The notes under the pieces are model-generated. The model did no database searches, was not told the DNA's origin, and was given only the letters and a program-made list of their open reading frames with translations. From Mycolicibacterium aichiense (GTDB lineage: Bacteria; Actinomycetota; Actinomycetes; Mycobacteriales; Mycobacteriaceae): a stretch of 64,000 nt of DNA. Positions 52,480-62,721 of the stretch are shown piece after piece (positions within the stretch are counted from its first letter, which is position 1; each line of letters starts with the position of its first letter). The translations under genes and the position numbers were made by a program. Location: the NCBI RefSeq assembly GCF_010726245.1, contig NZ_AP022561.1, positions 3,968,001 to 4,032,000 of the forward strand, in the 5' to 3' direction.

Positions 52480-54687
52480 ATGACGAAAACCAAGAAACTG
52501 GCCAGCCCGCACCTGGCGCCGGATCCTGGCGAGCTGGCCCGGTTGGAGTCCGGAGTCCATCACAGCCCGCACAGCATCCTTGGCGCCCACGAGTACGACG
52601 ACCACACGGTGATCCGGGTGCTCAAGCCGCACGCGGAGCAGGTGGTCGCCCTCGTCGGCGGCGAGCGACACCCGATGGCGCACATCGATTCCGGGGTGTT
52701 CGCGGTGGCGCTGCCGTTCACGAATTTGGTGGACTACCGGCTCGAAGTCACCTACCCGGGCGGACACACCATCACCGTCGCCGACGCCTACCGCTTCCTG
52801 CCCACGCTCGGCGAGATGGACCTGTATCTGTTCGGCGAGGGACGCCACGAGCAGCTGTGGGAGATCCTGGGTGCGCACCCGCGGTCGTTCGAGACCGCCG
52901 ACGGCGTGGTGGAGGGCGTGTCGTTCGCGGTCTGGGCCCCGAATGCCAAGGGCATCAATCTGATCGGCGAGTTCAACCACTGGGACGGCAATGACGCCCC
53001 GATGCGAGTGCTGGGCTCCTCCGGTGTGTGGGAACTGTTCTGGCCCGGCTTCCCCACCGACGGGCTCTACAAATTCCGGGTCCACGGCGTCGACGGATCG
53101 GTTACCGACCGCGCCGACCCGTTCGCGTTCGCGACCGAAGTCCCGCCGCACACCGCGTCGCGCGTGTTCACCTCGGACTACACCTGGAACGACTCCGACT
53201 GGCTGACGCAGCGGGCGGCGCAGAATCCGGTGTTCGAGCCGATGAGCACCCTCGAAGTGCACCTGGGCTCCTGGCGGCCCGGCCTGAGCTACCTCGAGCT
53301 TGCCGACCAACTCACCGAATACGTTCTGGCCCAAGGATTCACCCACATCGAATTCCTTCCGGTCGCCGAGCACCCGTTCGGCGGATCGTGGGGCTACCAG
53401 GTGACGTCCTACTACGCGCCGACCTCTCGGTTCGGCACCCCCGACGAATTCCGGCACCTGGTCGACACCTTGCACCGTGCCGGCATCGGAGTCATCGTCG
53501 ACTGGGTGCCCGCGCACTTCCCCAAAGACGCCTGGGCGCTGGGCCGCTTCGACGGCACCCCGCTGTATGAGCATTCGGACCCGCGCCGCGGTGAGCAACT
53601 CGACTGGGGCACCTACGTCTTCGATTTCGGCCGTGCCGAGGTGCGCAACTTCCTGGTGGCCAATGCGTTGTACTGGCTGCAGGAGTTCCACATCGACGGT
53701 CTGCGGGTCGACGCCGTCGCATCGATGCTCTACCTGGACTACTCGCGCCCCGACGGCGGCTGGACGCCCAACATCTACGGCGGCCGGGAGAATCTCGAGG
53801 CGGTGCAGTTCTTGCAGGAGATGAACGCCACCGTGCACAAGAGCCATCCGGGCATCGTCACGATCGCCGAGGAGTCCACCTCGTGGCCAGGGGTGACCCG
53901 GGCAACCAACCTTGGCGGCCTTGGCTTTTCGATGAAGTGGAACATGGGGTGGATGCACGACACCCTGGACTACATCAGCCGGGACCCGATCTATCGCACT
54001 TATCACCACGGCGAGCTGACGTTCTCATTGCTCTACGCGTTCAGCGAGAACTTCGTGTTGCCGATCAGCCACGACGAGGTGGTGCACGGCAAGGGCACCC
54101 TGTGGGGCCGCATGCCGGGCAACGACCACGTCAAGGCGGCCGGGTTGCGCAGCCTGCTGGCTTACCAATGGGCCCACCCCGGCAAGCAGTTGCTGTTCAT
54201 GGGCCAGGAGTTCGGTCAGCGCGCGGAATGGTCGGAGGAACGCGGCGTCGACTGGTACCAGCTCGACGAGAACAGCTACTCGACCGGGATTCAGCGGTTC
54301 GTCGCCGACCTCAACGAGCTTTACCGCAGCCGCCCTTCGCTGTGGAGCCAGGACACCAAGCCGGAGGGCTACTCCTGGATCGACGCCAATGACTCGGCCA
54401 ACAACGTGCTGAGCTTCCTGCGGTACGGCAGCGACGGCTCGGTGCTGGCGTGCGTGTTCAACTTCTCCGGAGCCGAGCACAGCCGTTACCGGCTTGGGCT
54501 GCCGCACACCGGAACCTGGCGCGAGGTGCTCAACAGCGACGCGACGGTCTACAACGGTGCCGGGGCGGGCAACTTCGGTGCCGTCGAGGCCACCGACGAA
54601 CCCTGGCATGGCCGGCCGGCATCGGCGACGCTGGTGCTGCCGCCGAACTCCGCGATCTGGCTGGAACCCGCACCGACCGAGGACTAG
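52480..54687 (+). CDS. glgB: 1,4-alpha-glucan branching enzyme
   Basis: A 735-residue GH13_9 enzyme that introduces alpha-1,6 branches. An N1 and a CBM48 domain (about residues 20-235, with [22 protein letters not shown]) precede the catalytic barrel. Nucleophile Asp411 ([12 protein letters not shown]), acid Glu464 (IAEEST) and the [13 protein letters not shown] motif are intact. ATG at 52480 with AAGGAG at 52466-52471. The stop overlaps the convergent thioredoxin-like gene by four bases. No PE_PGRS gene lies after it, unlike M. tuberculosis. Confidence 0.96.
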   Translation: MTKTKKLASPHLAPDPGELARLESGVHHSPHSILGAHEYDDHTVIRVLKPHAEQVVALVGGERHPMAHIDSGVFAVALPFTNLVDYRLEVTYPGGHTITVADAYRFLPTLGEMDLYLFGEGRHEQLWEILGAHPRSFETADGVVEGVSFAVWAPNAKGINLIGEFNHWDGNDAPMRVLGSSGVWELFWPGFPTDGLYKFRVHGVDGSVTDRADPFAFATEVPPHTASRVFTSDYTWNDSDWLTQRAAQNPVFEPMSTLEVHLGSWRPGLSYLELADQLTEYVLAQGFTHIEFLPVAEHPFGGSWGYQVTSYYAPTSRFGTPDEFRHLVDTLHRAGIGVIVDWVPAHFPKDAWALGRFDGTPLYEHSDPRRGEQLDWGTYVFDFGRAEVRNFLVANALYWLQEFHIDGLRVDAVASMLYLDYSRPDGGWTPNIYGGRENLEAVQFLQEMNATVHKSHPGIVTIAEESTSWPGVTRATNLGGLGFSMKWNMGWMHDTLDYISRDPIYRTYHHGELTFSLLYAFSENFVLPISHDEVVHGKGTLWGRMPGNDHVKAAGLRSLLAYQWAHPGKQLLFMGQEFGQRAEWSEERGVDWYQLDENSYSTGIQRFVADLNELYRSRPSLWSQDTKPEGYSWIDANDSANNVLSFLRYGSDGSVLACVFNFSGAEHSRYRLGLPHTGTWREVLNSDATVYNGAGAGNFGAVEATDEPWHGRPASATLVLPPNSAIWLEPAPTED

Positions 54688-55577
54688 TACAGCGCGTTGG
54701 CCAGGTTCCGTCGGCCGGTGATGACATCGGGGTCGGCGGGATCGAACAGCTCGAACAGTTCGATCAGCCGGGTCCGCACCTTGGTGCGCTCTTCGTCGGA
54801 TGTCTTGCGCACCAGCGCGATCAGGCGGTCGAAGGCCGGGACGACGTCTTGATTCAGGATCTGCACGTCGGCGGCGGCGAACGCCGCCTCGATGTCGTCG
54901 GGAGCGGCGTCGGCCACTGCCACCGCGTCCGGGCGCTGCTCGGTGGCGCGCTGCAGGAAGGTCATCTGCCGCAACGCACCCTTGGCTTCGGCATGCTGCG
55001 GATCGGCGTCGAGAATGGCCTGGTACGCCGCGGCGGCGGCCGCGAAATCGCCGGACTCCAGCAGTTCGCGCGCCTGCTCCAGGGCCGGGTCGACGGCTGC
55101 CTCTTCCCCGGAATCGCCTGAGCCGGAGAGCTTCCCAGCTGTCGCCTGCAGCAGCGAATCGACCCAGCGCCGCAACTGCTCGGGGGGTTGCATGCCCTGG
55201 AAGCTGGCCAGCGGCTGCCCACCGGCCAGCGCCACCACGGTCGGCACCGCTTCGATGCCGAACATCTGGGCGACCCGCGGGACCACGTCGACGTTGACCG
55301 TCGCCAACGACCACTTTCCGTTGTCGTCGGCGGCCAGCGCGGCAAGCACTTCACCCAACTGCACCGAGGCGTCGCTGCGCGGCGACCACAGCAGCACAAC
55401 GACCGGCAGCTGGCCGGAGCGAACCAGGACTTCGGCTTCGAAATTGGCCTCGGTGACCTCGACACCACCACTGGGGGCGGTCGCACCGTCCGCGGGCTGC
55501 GCAGCCCGCTGTTTGAGGCCGGACAGGTCGACGGCGCCGGCCAGGGCCGGGCCGATCTGGGGGCGTGGACGCGTCAC
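54684..55577 (-). CDS. Thioredoxin-domain/TPR protein, CnoX (YbbN)-like chaperone
   Basis: A 297-residue protein with a thioredoxin fold (about residues 40-145: [42 protein letters not shown]) followed by TPR-like helices ([19 protein letters not shown]) and the C-terminal [10 protein letters not shown] common to the YbbN/CnoX group. The redox pair is lost: the CxxC site reads SPRS. It therefore probably acts as a holdase for unfolded proteins and not as a disulfide reductase. It corresponds to Rv1324. Confidence 0.87.
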   Translation of the reverse strand: MTRPRPQIGPALAGAVDLSGLKQRAAQPADGATAPSGGVEVTEANFEAEVLVRSGQLPVVVLLWSPRSDASVQLGEVLAALAADDNGKWSLATVNVDVVPRVAQMFGIEAVPTVVALAGGQPLASFQGMQPPEQLRRWVDSLLQATAGKLSGSGDSGEEAAVDPALEQARELLESGDFAAAAAAYQAILDADPQHAEAKGALRQMTFLQRATEQRPDAVAVADAAPDDIEAAFAAADVQILNQDVVPAFDRLIALVRKTSDEERTKVRTRLIELFELFDPADPDVITGRRNLANALY

Positions 55578-55590
55578 GTTGCCAAGTCTG

Positions 55591-55965
55591 TCACGTCGTC
55601 AAGGGCGCCGAATCGAGTGGCTGACCAGAAGCCGCACCAGCCGCTGCCGACGCCAATTTCGCCGTCCGATCAGCCCATATGAGGAAGATCACACTGCCGA
55701 GCGGCACAATGCTCCCCAGCAACGCCAGCAACCACGTGAGCACGCCCCACTTATAGGCGATGCCCGCCATCAGAGCAGTGATCACGAACGCGATGAACAC
55801 CACCCCGTGGGCCATGCCGAAAACCTTGACGCCGATCTCGGTACGCGGACTGCCCAGGTACTTGAAGTACATCCCGACCAGCAGCCCGACCCAGCTCACC
55901 GCTTCGGCCAGCGCCACCAACCGGAAGCGGCTTGCCGTGCTTCGGATGTCAAAGGTGCTCGTCAT
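55591..55965 (-). CDS. DUF3817 membrane protein
   Basis: A 124-residue protein with three or four hydrophobic segments (VALAEAVSWVGLLVGMYFKYL; VFGMAHGVVFIAFVITALMAGIAY; WLLALLGSIVPLGSVIFLIWAD), the DUF3817 architecture. It lies 13 bp upstream of the CnoX-like gene on the same strand. It is paralogous to the gene at 33569. Function unknown. Confidence 0.83.
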   Translation of the reverse strand: MTSTFDIRSTASRFRLVALAEAVSWVGLLVGMYFKYLGSPRTEIGVKVFGMAHGVVFIAFVITALMAGIAYKWGVLTWLLALLGSIVPLGSVIFLIWADRTAKLASAAAGAASGQPLDSAPLTT

Positions 55966-56034
55966 GCAGCCATTGTGCCGCAGCAGCAGGCCAGCTACTA
56001 CGCCTCGTCGTTGACGAGGTCCGGGCTACCCCGG

Positions 56035-57216
56035 TCAGCCGGCGCGCAGGACCAGCGCGTCGCCCTGGCCGCCCGCTCCGCAGAGCGCGGCCACGGCGTA
56101 ACCCGATCCGCGCCGCGAGAGCTCCAGCGCCGCATGCAGCGTGATCCGCGCACCCGACATACCGATCGGATGGCCGACGGCAATAGCCCCGCCGTTGCGG
56201 TTGACCCGCTCGGGGTCCACACCCAGTTCCTTCGTGGAGGCCAGCGCGACGGCGGAGAACGCCTCGTTGATCTCGATCACGTCCAGCTGGTCCAGGGTGA
56301 TGCCCTCGCGCGCGATGGCCTTCTTGATCGCATTGGCCGGCTGCGACTGCAGTGTGGAATCCGGGCCGGCGACCACGCCGTGGGCCCCGATTTCGCACAG
56401 CCAGCTCAGCCCGAGCTCCTGGGCCTTGGCCTTGTTCATCACCACGACGGCACAACCGCCGTCAGAGATCTGGGAGGCCGAGCCCGCCGTGATCGTGCCG
56501 TCCTTGCGGAACGCGGGCTTGAGCCCGGACAGCGATTCGGCAGTGGTGTTGGCCCGAATGCCCTCGTCCTCGCTGAACTCGATCGGGTCGCCCTTGCGCT
56601 GCGGGATCGCGACCGGCACGACCTCGTCGGCGAAAACGCCGTCCTTCCAGGCCGCGGCAGCCTTCTGGTGCGACAGAGCCGCGAACTCGTCCTGCTCGGC
56701 GCGGGTGAACTTGTCAGTGTCGTTGCGCTGCTCGGTGAGCGCGCCCATCGGCTGGTCGGTGAACACGTCGTGCAGGCCGTCGTACGCCATGGAGTCGAGC
56801 ACCGTGACATCGCCGTACTTGTAGCCCTCGCGGCTGTTGATCAGCAGGTGCGGCGCCTTGGTCATCGACTCCTGGCCGCCGGCGACCACGACGTCGAACT
56901 CACCGGCCCGGATCAGCTGATCGGCCAGGGCGATCGAATCGATGCCGGACAAGCACATCTTGTTGATGCTCAGGGCGGGCACGTCCCATCCGATACCGGC
57001 AGCCACGGCGGCCTGGCGAGCCGGCATCTGGCCTGCGCCGGCGGTCAGCACCTGGCCCATGATCACGTAGTCGACCAGCGACGCCGGGACTCCGGCCTTC
57101 GCCAGCGCGCCCTTGATCGCGATCGCACCCAGATCACTGCCGGAAAAGTCTTTGAGCGAACCCATCAGTTTCCCGATGGGAGTACGTGCTCCAGCAACGA
57201 TCACCGACGTCGTCAT
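56035..57216 (-). CDS. fadA4: Acetyl-CoA C-acetyltransferase (thiolase)
   Basis: A 393-residue biosynthetic/degradative thiolase: reactive Cys in [36 protein letters not shown] with the catalytic His, and [10 protein letters not shown] with the second Cys. It interconverts acetoacetyl-CoA and two acetyl-CoA. ATG at 57216 has GGAGGTAG just upstream, deciding it over an earlier frame. It diverges from the methylmalonyl-CoA epimerase across 92 bp, as Rv1323/Rv1322A do. It could take the acetoacetyl-CoA produced by the synthetase at 16 kb. Confidence 0.93.
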   Translation of the reverse strand: MTTSVIVAGARTPIGKLMGSLKDFSGSDLGAIAIKGALAKAGVPASLVDYVIMGQVLTAGAGQMPARQAAVAAGIGWDVPALSINKMCLSGIDSIALADQLIRAGEFDVVVAGGQESMTKAPHLLINSREGYKYGDVTVLDSMAYDGLHDVFTDQPMGALTEQRNDTDKFTRAEQDEFAALSHQKAAAAWKDGVFADEVVPVAIPQRKGDPIEFSEDEGIRANTTAESLSGLKPAFRKDGTITAGSASQISDGGCAVVVMNKAKAQELGLSWLCEIGAHGVVAGPDSTLQSQPANAIKKAIAREGITLDQLDVIEINEAFSAVALASTKELGVDPERVNRNGGAIAVGHPIGMSGARITLHAALELSRRGSGYAVAALCGAGGQGDALVLRAG

Positions 57217-57308
57217 ACCTACCTCCAAGAGCGTTTCGCACCGCCCCGAGGCGGCTATCCACGGATCCCCCAGTGTTGAATCCGATGTGGTTAGGTTACC
57301 TTTGCGTT

Positions 57309-57779
57309 ATGACCGCTGAGCAAGTTGACGCCCGTCCAGTCCTGGCCAGTGCTCTTGTCACCGCTGTCGACCATGTCGGCATCGCGGTGCCGGATCTCGA
57401 CGCGGCCATCCAGTGGTACCACGAGCACCTCGGGATGATCCTTGTGCACGAGGAAATCAACACCGACCAGGGCATTCGTGAGGCCATGCTGTCGCTGAAG
57501 AACGCGGCCCCGGACTGCGCCCAGATCCAGTTGATGGCGCCCCTGGATGAGACCTCCACGATCGCGAAGTTCATCGACAAGCGCGGCCCCGGCATCCAGC
57601 AGATGGCCTATCGCGTCAGCGACCTGGACGCCATCTCCGAGCAGTTGCGCAACCAGGGTGTCCGGTTGATCTACGACGCACCGCGCCGCGGAACCGCGAA
57701 CTCACGGATCAACTTCATCCACCCGAAGGATGCCGGCGGCGTTCTGGTCGAGCTCGTCGAGCCGGCCGCGTCACACTAG
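57309..57779 (+). CDS. mce: Methylmalonyl-CoA epimerase
   Basis: A 156-residue VOC-fold enzyme interconverting (R)- and (S)-methylmalonyl-CoA. N-terminal AVDHVGIAVPDLDAAIQWY (metal His), C-terminal GGVLVELVEP (metal Glu). The segment normally written LHHIAF, with a metal His, reads GIQQMAYRV here, a form I associate with actinobacterial members. It supports propionate metabolism together with methylmalonyl-CoA mutase encoded elsewhere. Confidence 0.88.
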   Translation: MTAEQVDARPVLASALVTAVDHVGIAVPDLDAAIQWYHEHLGMILVHEEINTDQGIREAMLSLKNAAPDCAQIQLMAPLDETSTIAKFIDKRGPGIQQMAYRVSDLDAISEQLRNQGVRLIYDAPRRGTANSRINFIHPKDAGGVLVELVEPAASH

Positions 57780-57793
57780 GTCACGCCAGATTT

Positions 57794-58090
57794 CTACGAC
57801 CACTTCCGGGTCGGCCCGCGAGTGGCGCGGTTCGCCCAGCAGGCGGTGTGCCAGTGCCGTCGATCCTCAAGCGCGGACTCACCATCGTCGGCGCGCCATA
57901 CCGCTACATGCGCGACCCCCGAGCGGATCTCGTGATCGCAGCCGGGGCACCGGTAGGTCTTGACCGCCCGCGCACCCGGTACCGATCGCACTTCGTAGTC
58001 GAATCCGTCTGCGCCCGACTCGATGCGGCGCGGCAGGGGTAGCGGCGGAACACCGCGGTCTTTTGGGCGAGGTGGCCGGTGCCGCGGCAT
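57794..58090 (-). CDS. Small zinc-ribbon-like protein
   Basis: A 98-residue protein with a basic Pro/Arg-rich start, a RCPGCDHEI Cys pair, a His in GVAHVAVW and an HWHTACW end, together a probable Zn-binding C-x2-C...H...H-x3-C site. ATG at 58090 overlaps the nucS stop (ATGA), so the two are coupled. It always follows nucS in the mycobacteria I recall. Function unknown; association with the mismatch-repair nuclease is inference. Confidence 0.75.
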   Translation of the reverse strand: MPRHRPPRPKDRGVPPLPLPRRIESGADGFDYEVRSVPGARAVKTYRCPGCDHEIRSGVAHVAVWRADDGESALEDRRHWHTACWANRATRGPTRKWS

Positions 58091-58764
58091 CAGAAGAGCC
58101 GGAACTCGTCGCTGTCCATCCCCCGCATGACGTCGTAATCCAAAGTCAGGCAACGAATCCCGCGATCGGTAGCCAGCGTTCGGGCTTGCGGCTTGATCTG
58201 CTGGGCGGCGAACACCCCGGTCACCGGCGCCAGCAGACTGTCCCGATTGAGCAACTCGAGGTAGCGGGTCAGCTGCTCCACACCGTCGATCTCGCCGCGG
58301 CGCTTGATCTCCACCGCGACCGTACGGCCCTCGTCGTCACGGCAGAGGATGTCCACCGGGCCGATGGCCGTCATGAACTCCCGGCGAACCAGTGTGTAGC
58401 CGTCACCCAGCAGCTCGATGTGCTCGGCCAGTAGCTTCTGCAGGTGCGCTTCGACGCCGTCCTTCACCAGTCCGGGATCGATCCCGAGTTCGTGGCTCGA
58501 GTCGTGCTCGACGCTTTCGATGGTGATCCGCAACTGCTCACCGGCCTTGTTCTCCACCACCCACACCGGCAATGAGTCGTCTTTGGCCTCCTCGGTAAGC
58601 CAGCACGGCGGGCTCATCCAGTTCAGCGGCTTGTAGGCACGGTCGTCGGCGTGAATGCTGACCGAGCCGTCGGCCTTGATCAGCAACAGTCGGCGAGCGG
58701 ACGGCAGGTGGGCGGTGAGGCGACCGACGTAGTCGACGGTGCATTGGGCGATCACGAGGCGCAC
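58090..58764 (-). CDS. nucS: Mismatch-specific endonuclease NucS (EndoMS)
   Basis: A 224-residue enzyme of the non-canonical mismatch repair used by mycobacteria, which lack MutS/MutL. An N-terminal DNA-binding/dimerisation half is followed by a RecB-like nuclease domain with Asp138 (GPVDIL), Glu152 and Lys154 (AVEIKRRG). The C-terminal DEFRLF is the beta-clamp-binding peptide that activates cutting at G-T, G-G and T-T mismatches. It diverges from the adenylate cyclase gene. Confidence 0.95.
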   Translation of the reverse strand: MRLVIAQCTVDYVGRLTAHLPSARRLLLIKADGSVSIHADDRAYKPLNWMSPPCWLTEEAKDDSLPVWVVENKAGEQLRITIESVEHDSSHELGIDPGLVKDGVEAHLQKLLAEHIELLGDGYTLVRREFMTAIGPVDILCRDDEGRTVAVEIKRRGEIDGVEQLTRYLELLNRDSLLAPVTGVFAAQQIKPQARTLATDRGIRCLTLDYDVMRGMDSDEFRLF

Positions 58765-58813
58765 CGCCCAAGCTTAGGGTCTACGACGCCCGGCGAATTA
58801 GGCTGACACCACC

Positions 58814-60418
58814 ATGACGTCCCCCCCGAGCCTCGCGCAGCGGTTGGGCCGGGTTCTGGAACGGGTGACCCGGCAAAGCGGCCGGTTGGCCGGCCCACCG
58901 GCCTACGGCTCGTTGATCCTGGGAAGGGTCAACGAAAGCCCGGCCCGCCGCCGGGTCCGGATCCAGACGCTGGTCACGGTATCGCTGCTGGCGGTGAACG
59001 TCCTGGGCATCGTGGTCGCGGCCCTGTTGGTCAGCGTGGCCTATCCGGTACCCAGCGTGTTCACCGACGTGCCGGCGTGGCTCACCTTCGGCGTCGCACC
59101 CGCGTATGCGGCAGCCGCGCTCGCGTTCGGCAGCTGGTGGATCACCACCCGCACGGTCAAAAACCTCCGGTGGGCAGCCGAAGGCCGTGCGCCGACCCGC
59201 GTCGACCAGCGCAACGCGTTCTTCACCCCGTGGCGCGTCGCGCTTGCCCAGCTGTCGCTCTGGGTGGTGGGCACGGTGATCTTCACCATCCTCTACGGGC
59301 TTTTCGACACCGACTTCATTCCCCGGATCCTGCTCGTGACGGGCTTTGCCGGGGTGATGGTCTCCACCGGCGCCTACCTGGCCACCGAGTTCGCACTGCG
59401 CCCTGTTGCAGCGCTGGCGCTGGCAGCCGGGCCGCCGCCGCACCGGCTGGCGCCGGGGATCATGGGCCGCACGATGACGGTCTGGATGCTCGGGTCGGGC
59501 GTGCCGGTGATCGGCATCGGGCTCAGCGCCCTGATCTCGCTGGTGTTGGACAACATGACCAAGACGCAGCTCGAGGTCGCCATCCTGATCACCTCGTCGG
59601 CCACGCTGGTGTTCGGGTTCGCCTTGATGTGGGTGCTCGCCTGGATCACCGCGACTCCGGTGCGGGTGGTGCGCTCTGCGCTCAAACGCGTCGAGGACGG
59701 GGATCTCAAGGCCAGCGTCGTGGTCTTCGACGGCACCGAACTCGGAGAGCTGCAACGGGGATTCAACTCGATGGTCGCCGGGTTGCGGGAGCGCGAACGG
59801 GTGCGCGACCTGTTCGGCCGTCACGTCGGCCGCGAGGTGGCTGCGGCCGCCGAAATGCAGAAACCGCAGCTCGGCGGTGAAGAGCGCCACGTGGCAGTAC
59901 TTTTCGTCGACATCGTCGGCTCCACTCAATTGGTCGCCACGCTGCCCCCGATCGAGGTGGTCGACCTGCTCAACCGGTTCTTCGCCGTGATCGTCGAAGA
60001 GGTCAACCGGCACAACGGTCTGCTCAACAAATTCGAGGGTGATGCCACGCTCGCGGTGTTCGGTGCGCCGGTCACGCTCGACAACCCCGAAGACGATGCG
60101 CTGGCCGCAGCCCGCACGATCATGCGGCGCCTCGAGCAGGAGGTCCCGGAATGCCCGGCCGGACTCGGGGTCGCCGCCGGGGAGGTTGTGGCCGGCAACG
60201 TCGGTGCCAACGAGCGATTCGAATACACGGTGATCGGCGGACCGGTCAATGAAGCCGCACGCCTGTCCGAGCTCGCCAAATCCACCGAGAACCGCCTGCT
60301 GGTGACCGCCTCGACCGTCGAGCGGGCCGGCGATTCCGAGCGTGCCCACTGGGTCCTGACCGATGCGGTGACGCTGCGCGGCCACGATGAGCCGACTCGG
60401 TTGGCCGTTCCCGCGTGA
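58814..60418 (+). CDS. Membrane-bound class III adenylate cyclase with HAMP domain
   Basis: A 534-residue protein like Rv1318c-Rv1320c: six hydrophobic segments in residues about 55-270, a HAMP linker (TPVRVVRSALKRVEDGDLKASV) and a C-terminal cyclase domain. Metal Asp residues are in LFVDIVGST and KFEGDATLAVFG, the purine-contacting Lys in LLNKFEG, and the transition-state Asn and Arg in GGPVNEAARL. All catalytic residues appear present. It would make cAMP in response to a membrane signal. Only one of this family is present here, where M. tuberculosis has three in tandem. Confidence 0.92.
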   Translation: MTSPPSLAQRLGRVLERVTRQSGRLAGPPAYGSLILGRVNESPARRRVRIQTLVTVSLLAVNVLGIVVAALLVSVAYPVPSVFTDVPAWLTFGVAPAYAAAALAFGSWWITTRTVKNLRWAAEGRAPTRVDQRNAFFTPWRVALAQLSLWVVGTVIFTILYGLFDTDFIPRILLVTGFAGVMVSTGAYLATEFALRPVAALALAAGPPPHRLAPGIMGRTMTVWMLGSGVPVIGIGLSALISLVLDNMTKTQLEVAILITSSATLVFGFALMWVLAWITATPVRVVRSALKRVEDGDLKASVVVFDGTELGELQRGFNSMVAGLRERERVRDLFGRHVGREVAAAAEMQKPQLGGEERHVAVLFVDIVGSTQLVATLPPIEVVDLLNRFFAVIVEEVNRHNGLLNKFEGDATLAVFGAPVTLDNPEDDALAAARTIMRRLEQEVPECPAGLGVAAGEVVAGNVGANERFEYTVIGGPVNEAARLSELAKSTENRLLVTASTVERAGDSERAHWVLTDAVTLRGHDEPTRLAVPA

Positions 60419-61140
60419 CATCCGGGGAAGCCGCGCCGCCACTCCTGCCTTCAGCCCCGGGCCGAGCCGAGCCGATCGTCGATGTGCTCGGCACGCCGAG
60501 GGTCCGCGGCTGGATTCACCTGTCCTCGGCCATCGTCGCCATCGTCGCCAGTGTGGCGCTGGTGCGTGTGGCGTTGGCGGTAGCCTCCCCGAACGCGGCT
60601 TGGGCGACAACGATTTACACCACCACCATCGTCGCCATGTTCGGCATCAGCGCGACGTATCACCTCGTGCGGTGGCGTTCGGCGAAGGCGCTGAACTGGA
60701 TGAAGCGTGCCGACCATTCGATGATCTTCGTGTTCATCGTGGGCACATACTTTCCCATCGCCGTCCTGGCGATGCCAGCAGAGACCGCCACCAGAGTTCT
60801 GACCATCGTGTGTATCGGCGCGGCGGCCGGCATCACGCTCAAGGTGCTGTGGCCCTCGGCGCCGCGGTGGATCGGCGTGCCGCTGTACGTGATGCTCGGC
60901 TACGCCGCAATCGCTTACGCCCGAACACTTCTCGACGGTGCCGGGCTGACCGTCGTCGGTCTCCTGATTGCCGGCGGCGTGCTGTACAACATCGGTGCCG
61001 TGCTCTACGGGCTGCGATGGCCCAACCCGTGGCCCGCGTATTTCGGCTACCACGAGTTCTTCCACGCCTTCACCGCCGCGGCCGCGGCATGCCATTACAT
61101 CGCGATCTGGCTCATCGTGGCCGGTCTGGCGATCTCCTGA
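60415..61140 (+). CDS. Hemolysin III / PAQR-family membrane protein (TrhA-like)
   Basis: A 241-residue seven-helix protein of the HlyIII/PAQR family. Zinc/catalytic residues: Ser and His in SATYHLV, Asp and His in MKRADHSMIFVFIVGTY, and the C-terminal GYHEFFHAFTAAAAACHY. GTG start overlapping the cyclase stop (GTGA). Bacterial members maintain membrane fluidity. The coupling to a membrane cyclase is conserved enough to be notable but unexplained. Confidence 0.9.
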   Translation: MTSGEAAPPLLPSAPGRAEPIVDVLGTPRVRGWIHLSSAIVAIVASVALVRVALAVASPNAAWATTIYTTTIVAMFGISATYHLVRWRSAKALNWMKRADHSMIFVFIVGTYFPIAVLAMPAETATRVLTIVCIGAAAGITLKVLWPSAPRWIGVPLYVMLGYAAIAYARTLLDGAGLTVVGLLIAGGVLYNIGAVLYGLRWPNPWPAYFGYHEFFHAFTAAAAACHYIAIWLIVAGLAIS

Positions 61141-61230
61141 TCTGTGCCGGAAGCCGCCGCCCACCGGCACGCGACCACGATGTCGTTTTTCCGCTAGTGC
61201 TGTCGGTGCCGACGTGTAAAAGTTCAAGAC

Positions 61231-62721
61231 GTGCATGACGATTTCGACCGCTGCTACCGCGCAGTCCAGTCCAAGGACTCGCGGTTCGACGGCTGGTTCG
61301 TCACCGCGGTCAAGACCACCGGCATCTACTGCCGGCCGAGCTGCCCGGTGCGGCTGCCACTGGCCCGCAACGTGCGCTTCTACCCCAGTTCCGCGGCCGC
61401 CCAGCGAGCGGGCTTCCGGGCCTGTAAACGGTGCCGACCGGATGCCTCACCGGGTTCGCCGGAATGGAATGTCCGCGGTGACGCGGTGGCCCGGGCGATG
61501 CGTTTGATCGGCGACGGCGCAGTGGACCGCGAAGGCGTCACGGGACTGGCCAGCCGGGTCGGGTACACCGCCCGCCAGTTGGAGCGGATGCTGCAGGCCG
61601 AGGTCGGTGCCGGGCCGCTGGCCCTGGCCCGCGCACAGCGGGTGCAGACCGCACGGGTGCTCATCGAGACCACCGACATGGCGTTCAGCGATATCGCGTT
61701 CGCAGCTGGCTTCGCGAGCATCCGCCAGTTCAACGACACCCTGCGGGCGGCCTGCGACACCACACCGACAGCGTTGCGGGCCAAAGCCTCCCGCCGGGAC
61801 TGGTCGGCGAGCGCGCCCGACGGGCAAGCATTGTCACTGCGGCTGCCGGTACGCACCCCGTTCGCCTACGAAGGCGTGTTCGGGCACCTGGCGGGCACTG
61901 CTGTCCCCGGCTGTGAAGAGGTTCGCGACGGCGCCTTCCGCCGTACACTTCGCCTCCCGTCGGGCTATGGCGTGGTGAGCCTGACACCGCAGCCCGACCA
62001 CGTGCGCTGCACGCTGGTGCTCGAGCATGTCAGAGATCTGTCGACGGCGATCGCCCGCTGCCGGCGGCTGTTGGACCTCGACGCCGACCCGGAAGCCGTA
62101 CTCGATGTGCTGGGTGCCGACGCCGACTTGAGCCCAGTGGTGAGCAAGGCGCCCGGGCAGCGGATCCCGCGAACCGTCGACGAAGAAGAACTGACGGTGC
62201 GGGCCGTACTCGGTCAGCAGGTCTCCACCAAGGCGGCACGCACCCACGCCGGCCGGCTCGTCGCCGCTTACGGCACACCGGTGGCCGATCCGCATGGCGG
62301 CCTGACGCACACGTTTCCCAGCACCGCTCAGCTGGCCGACATCGATCCGGCGCACCTTGCGGTGCCGGCCACCCGGCGGCGCACGGTGACCACGCTGATC
62401 GAGGCCCTCGCCGGTGGCGAGCTGACACTCAATCCCGGCTGCGACTGGCAGCAGGCTCGTCAACAGCTACTGGCGCTACCCGGAATCGGACCGTGGACGG
62501 CCGAGATCGTCGCGATGCGGGGGCTGGGTGATCCCGACGCCTTTCCGGCCGGCGATCTCGGTGTGCGACTCGCGGCCGAACAACTCGGCCTGCCGGGCGA
62601 CGTGCGGGAGCTGACCACACACAGTGCACGCTGGCGACCATGGCGGTCATACGCCGTGCAGCATCTGTGGACGACTCTGGACCATTCCGTGAATCACTGG
62701 CCACCGAAGGAGACACCGTGA
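61231..62721 (+). CDS. alkA: Ada-type regulatory domain fused to 3-methyladenine DNA glycosylase (AdaA-AlkA)
   Basis: A 496-residue two-part protein. Residues 1-185: Ada zinc domain with Cys34, Cys38, Cys65 and Cys68 (GIYCRPSC; ACKRC), which accepts methyl groups from phosphotriesters, then an AraC-type helix-turn-helix (LASRVGYTARQLERMLQAE; AFSDIAFAAGFASIRQFND). Residues 200-490: AlkA glycosylase with the helix-hairpin-helix GIGPWTAEIVAMRGLG and the catalytic Asp in AGDLGVR. It senses methylation and removes alkylated bases; it should activate itself and ogt. GTG start, and GTGA overlap with ogt. Matches Rv1317c. Confidence 0.94.
   Translation: MHDDFDRCYRAVQSKDSRFDGWFVTAVKTTGIYCRPSCPVRLPLARNVRFYPSSAAAQRAGFRACKRCRPDASPGSPEWNVRGDAVARAMRLIGDGAVDREGVTGLASRVGYTARQLERMLQAEVGAGPLALARAQRVQTARVLIETTDMAFSDIAFAAGFASIRQFNDTLRAACDTTPTALRAKASRRDWSASAPDGQALSLRLPVRTPFAYEGVFGHLAGTAVPGCEEVRDGAFRRTLRLPSGYGVVSLTPQPDHVRCTLVLEHVRDLSTAIARCRRLLDLDADPEAVLDVLGADADLSPVVSKAPGQRIPRTVDEEELTVRAVLGQQVSTKAARTHAGRLVAAYGTPVADPHGGLTHTFPSTAQLADIDPAHLAVPATRRRTVTTLIEALAGGELTLNPGCDWQQARQQLLALPGIGPWTAEIVAMRGLGDPDAFPAGDLGVRLAAEQLGLPGDVRELTTHSARWRPWRSYAVQHLWTTLDHSVNHWPPKETP

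Noticed and set aside
60190..60270. Loss of a catalytic residue in the adenylate cyclase (GGPVN instead of GDxVN)
   Set aside because: The changed Asp is not one of the metal, purine or transition-state residues; those (two Asp, Lys, Asn, Arg) are all present.
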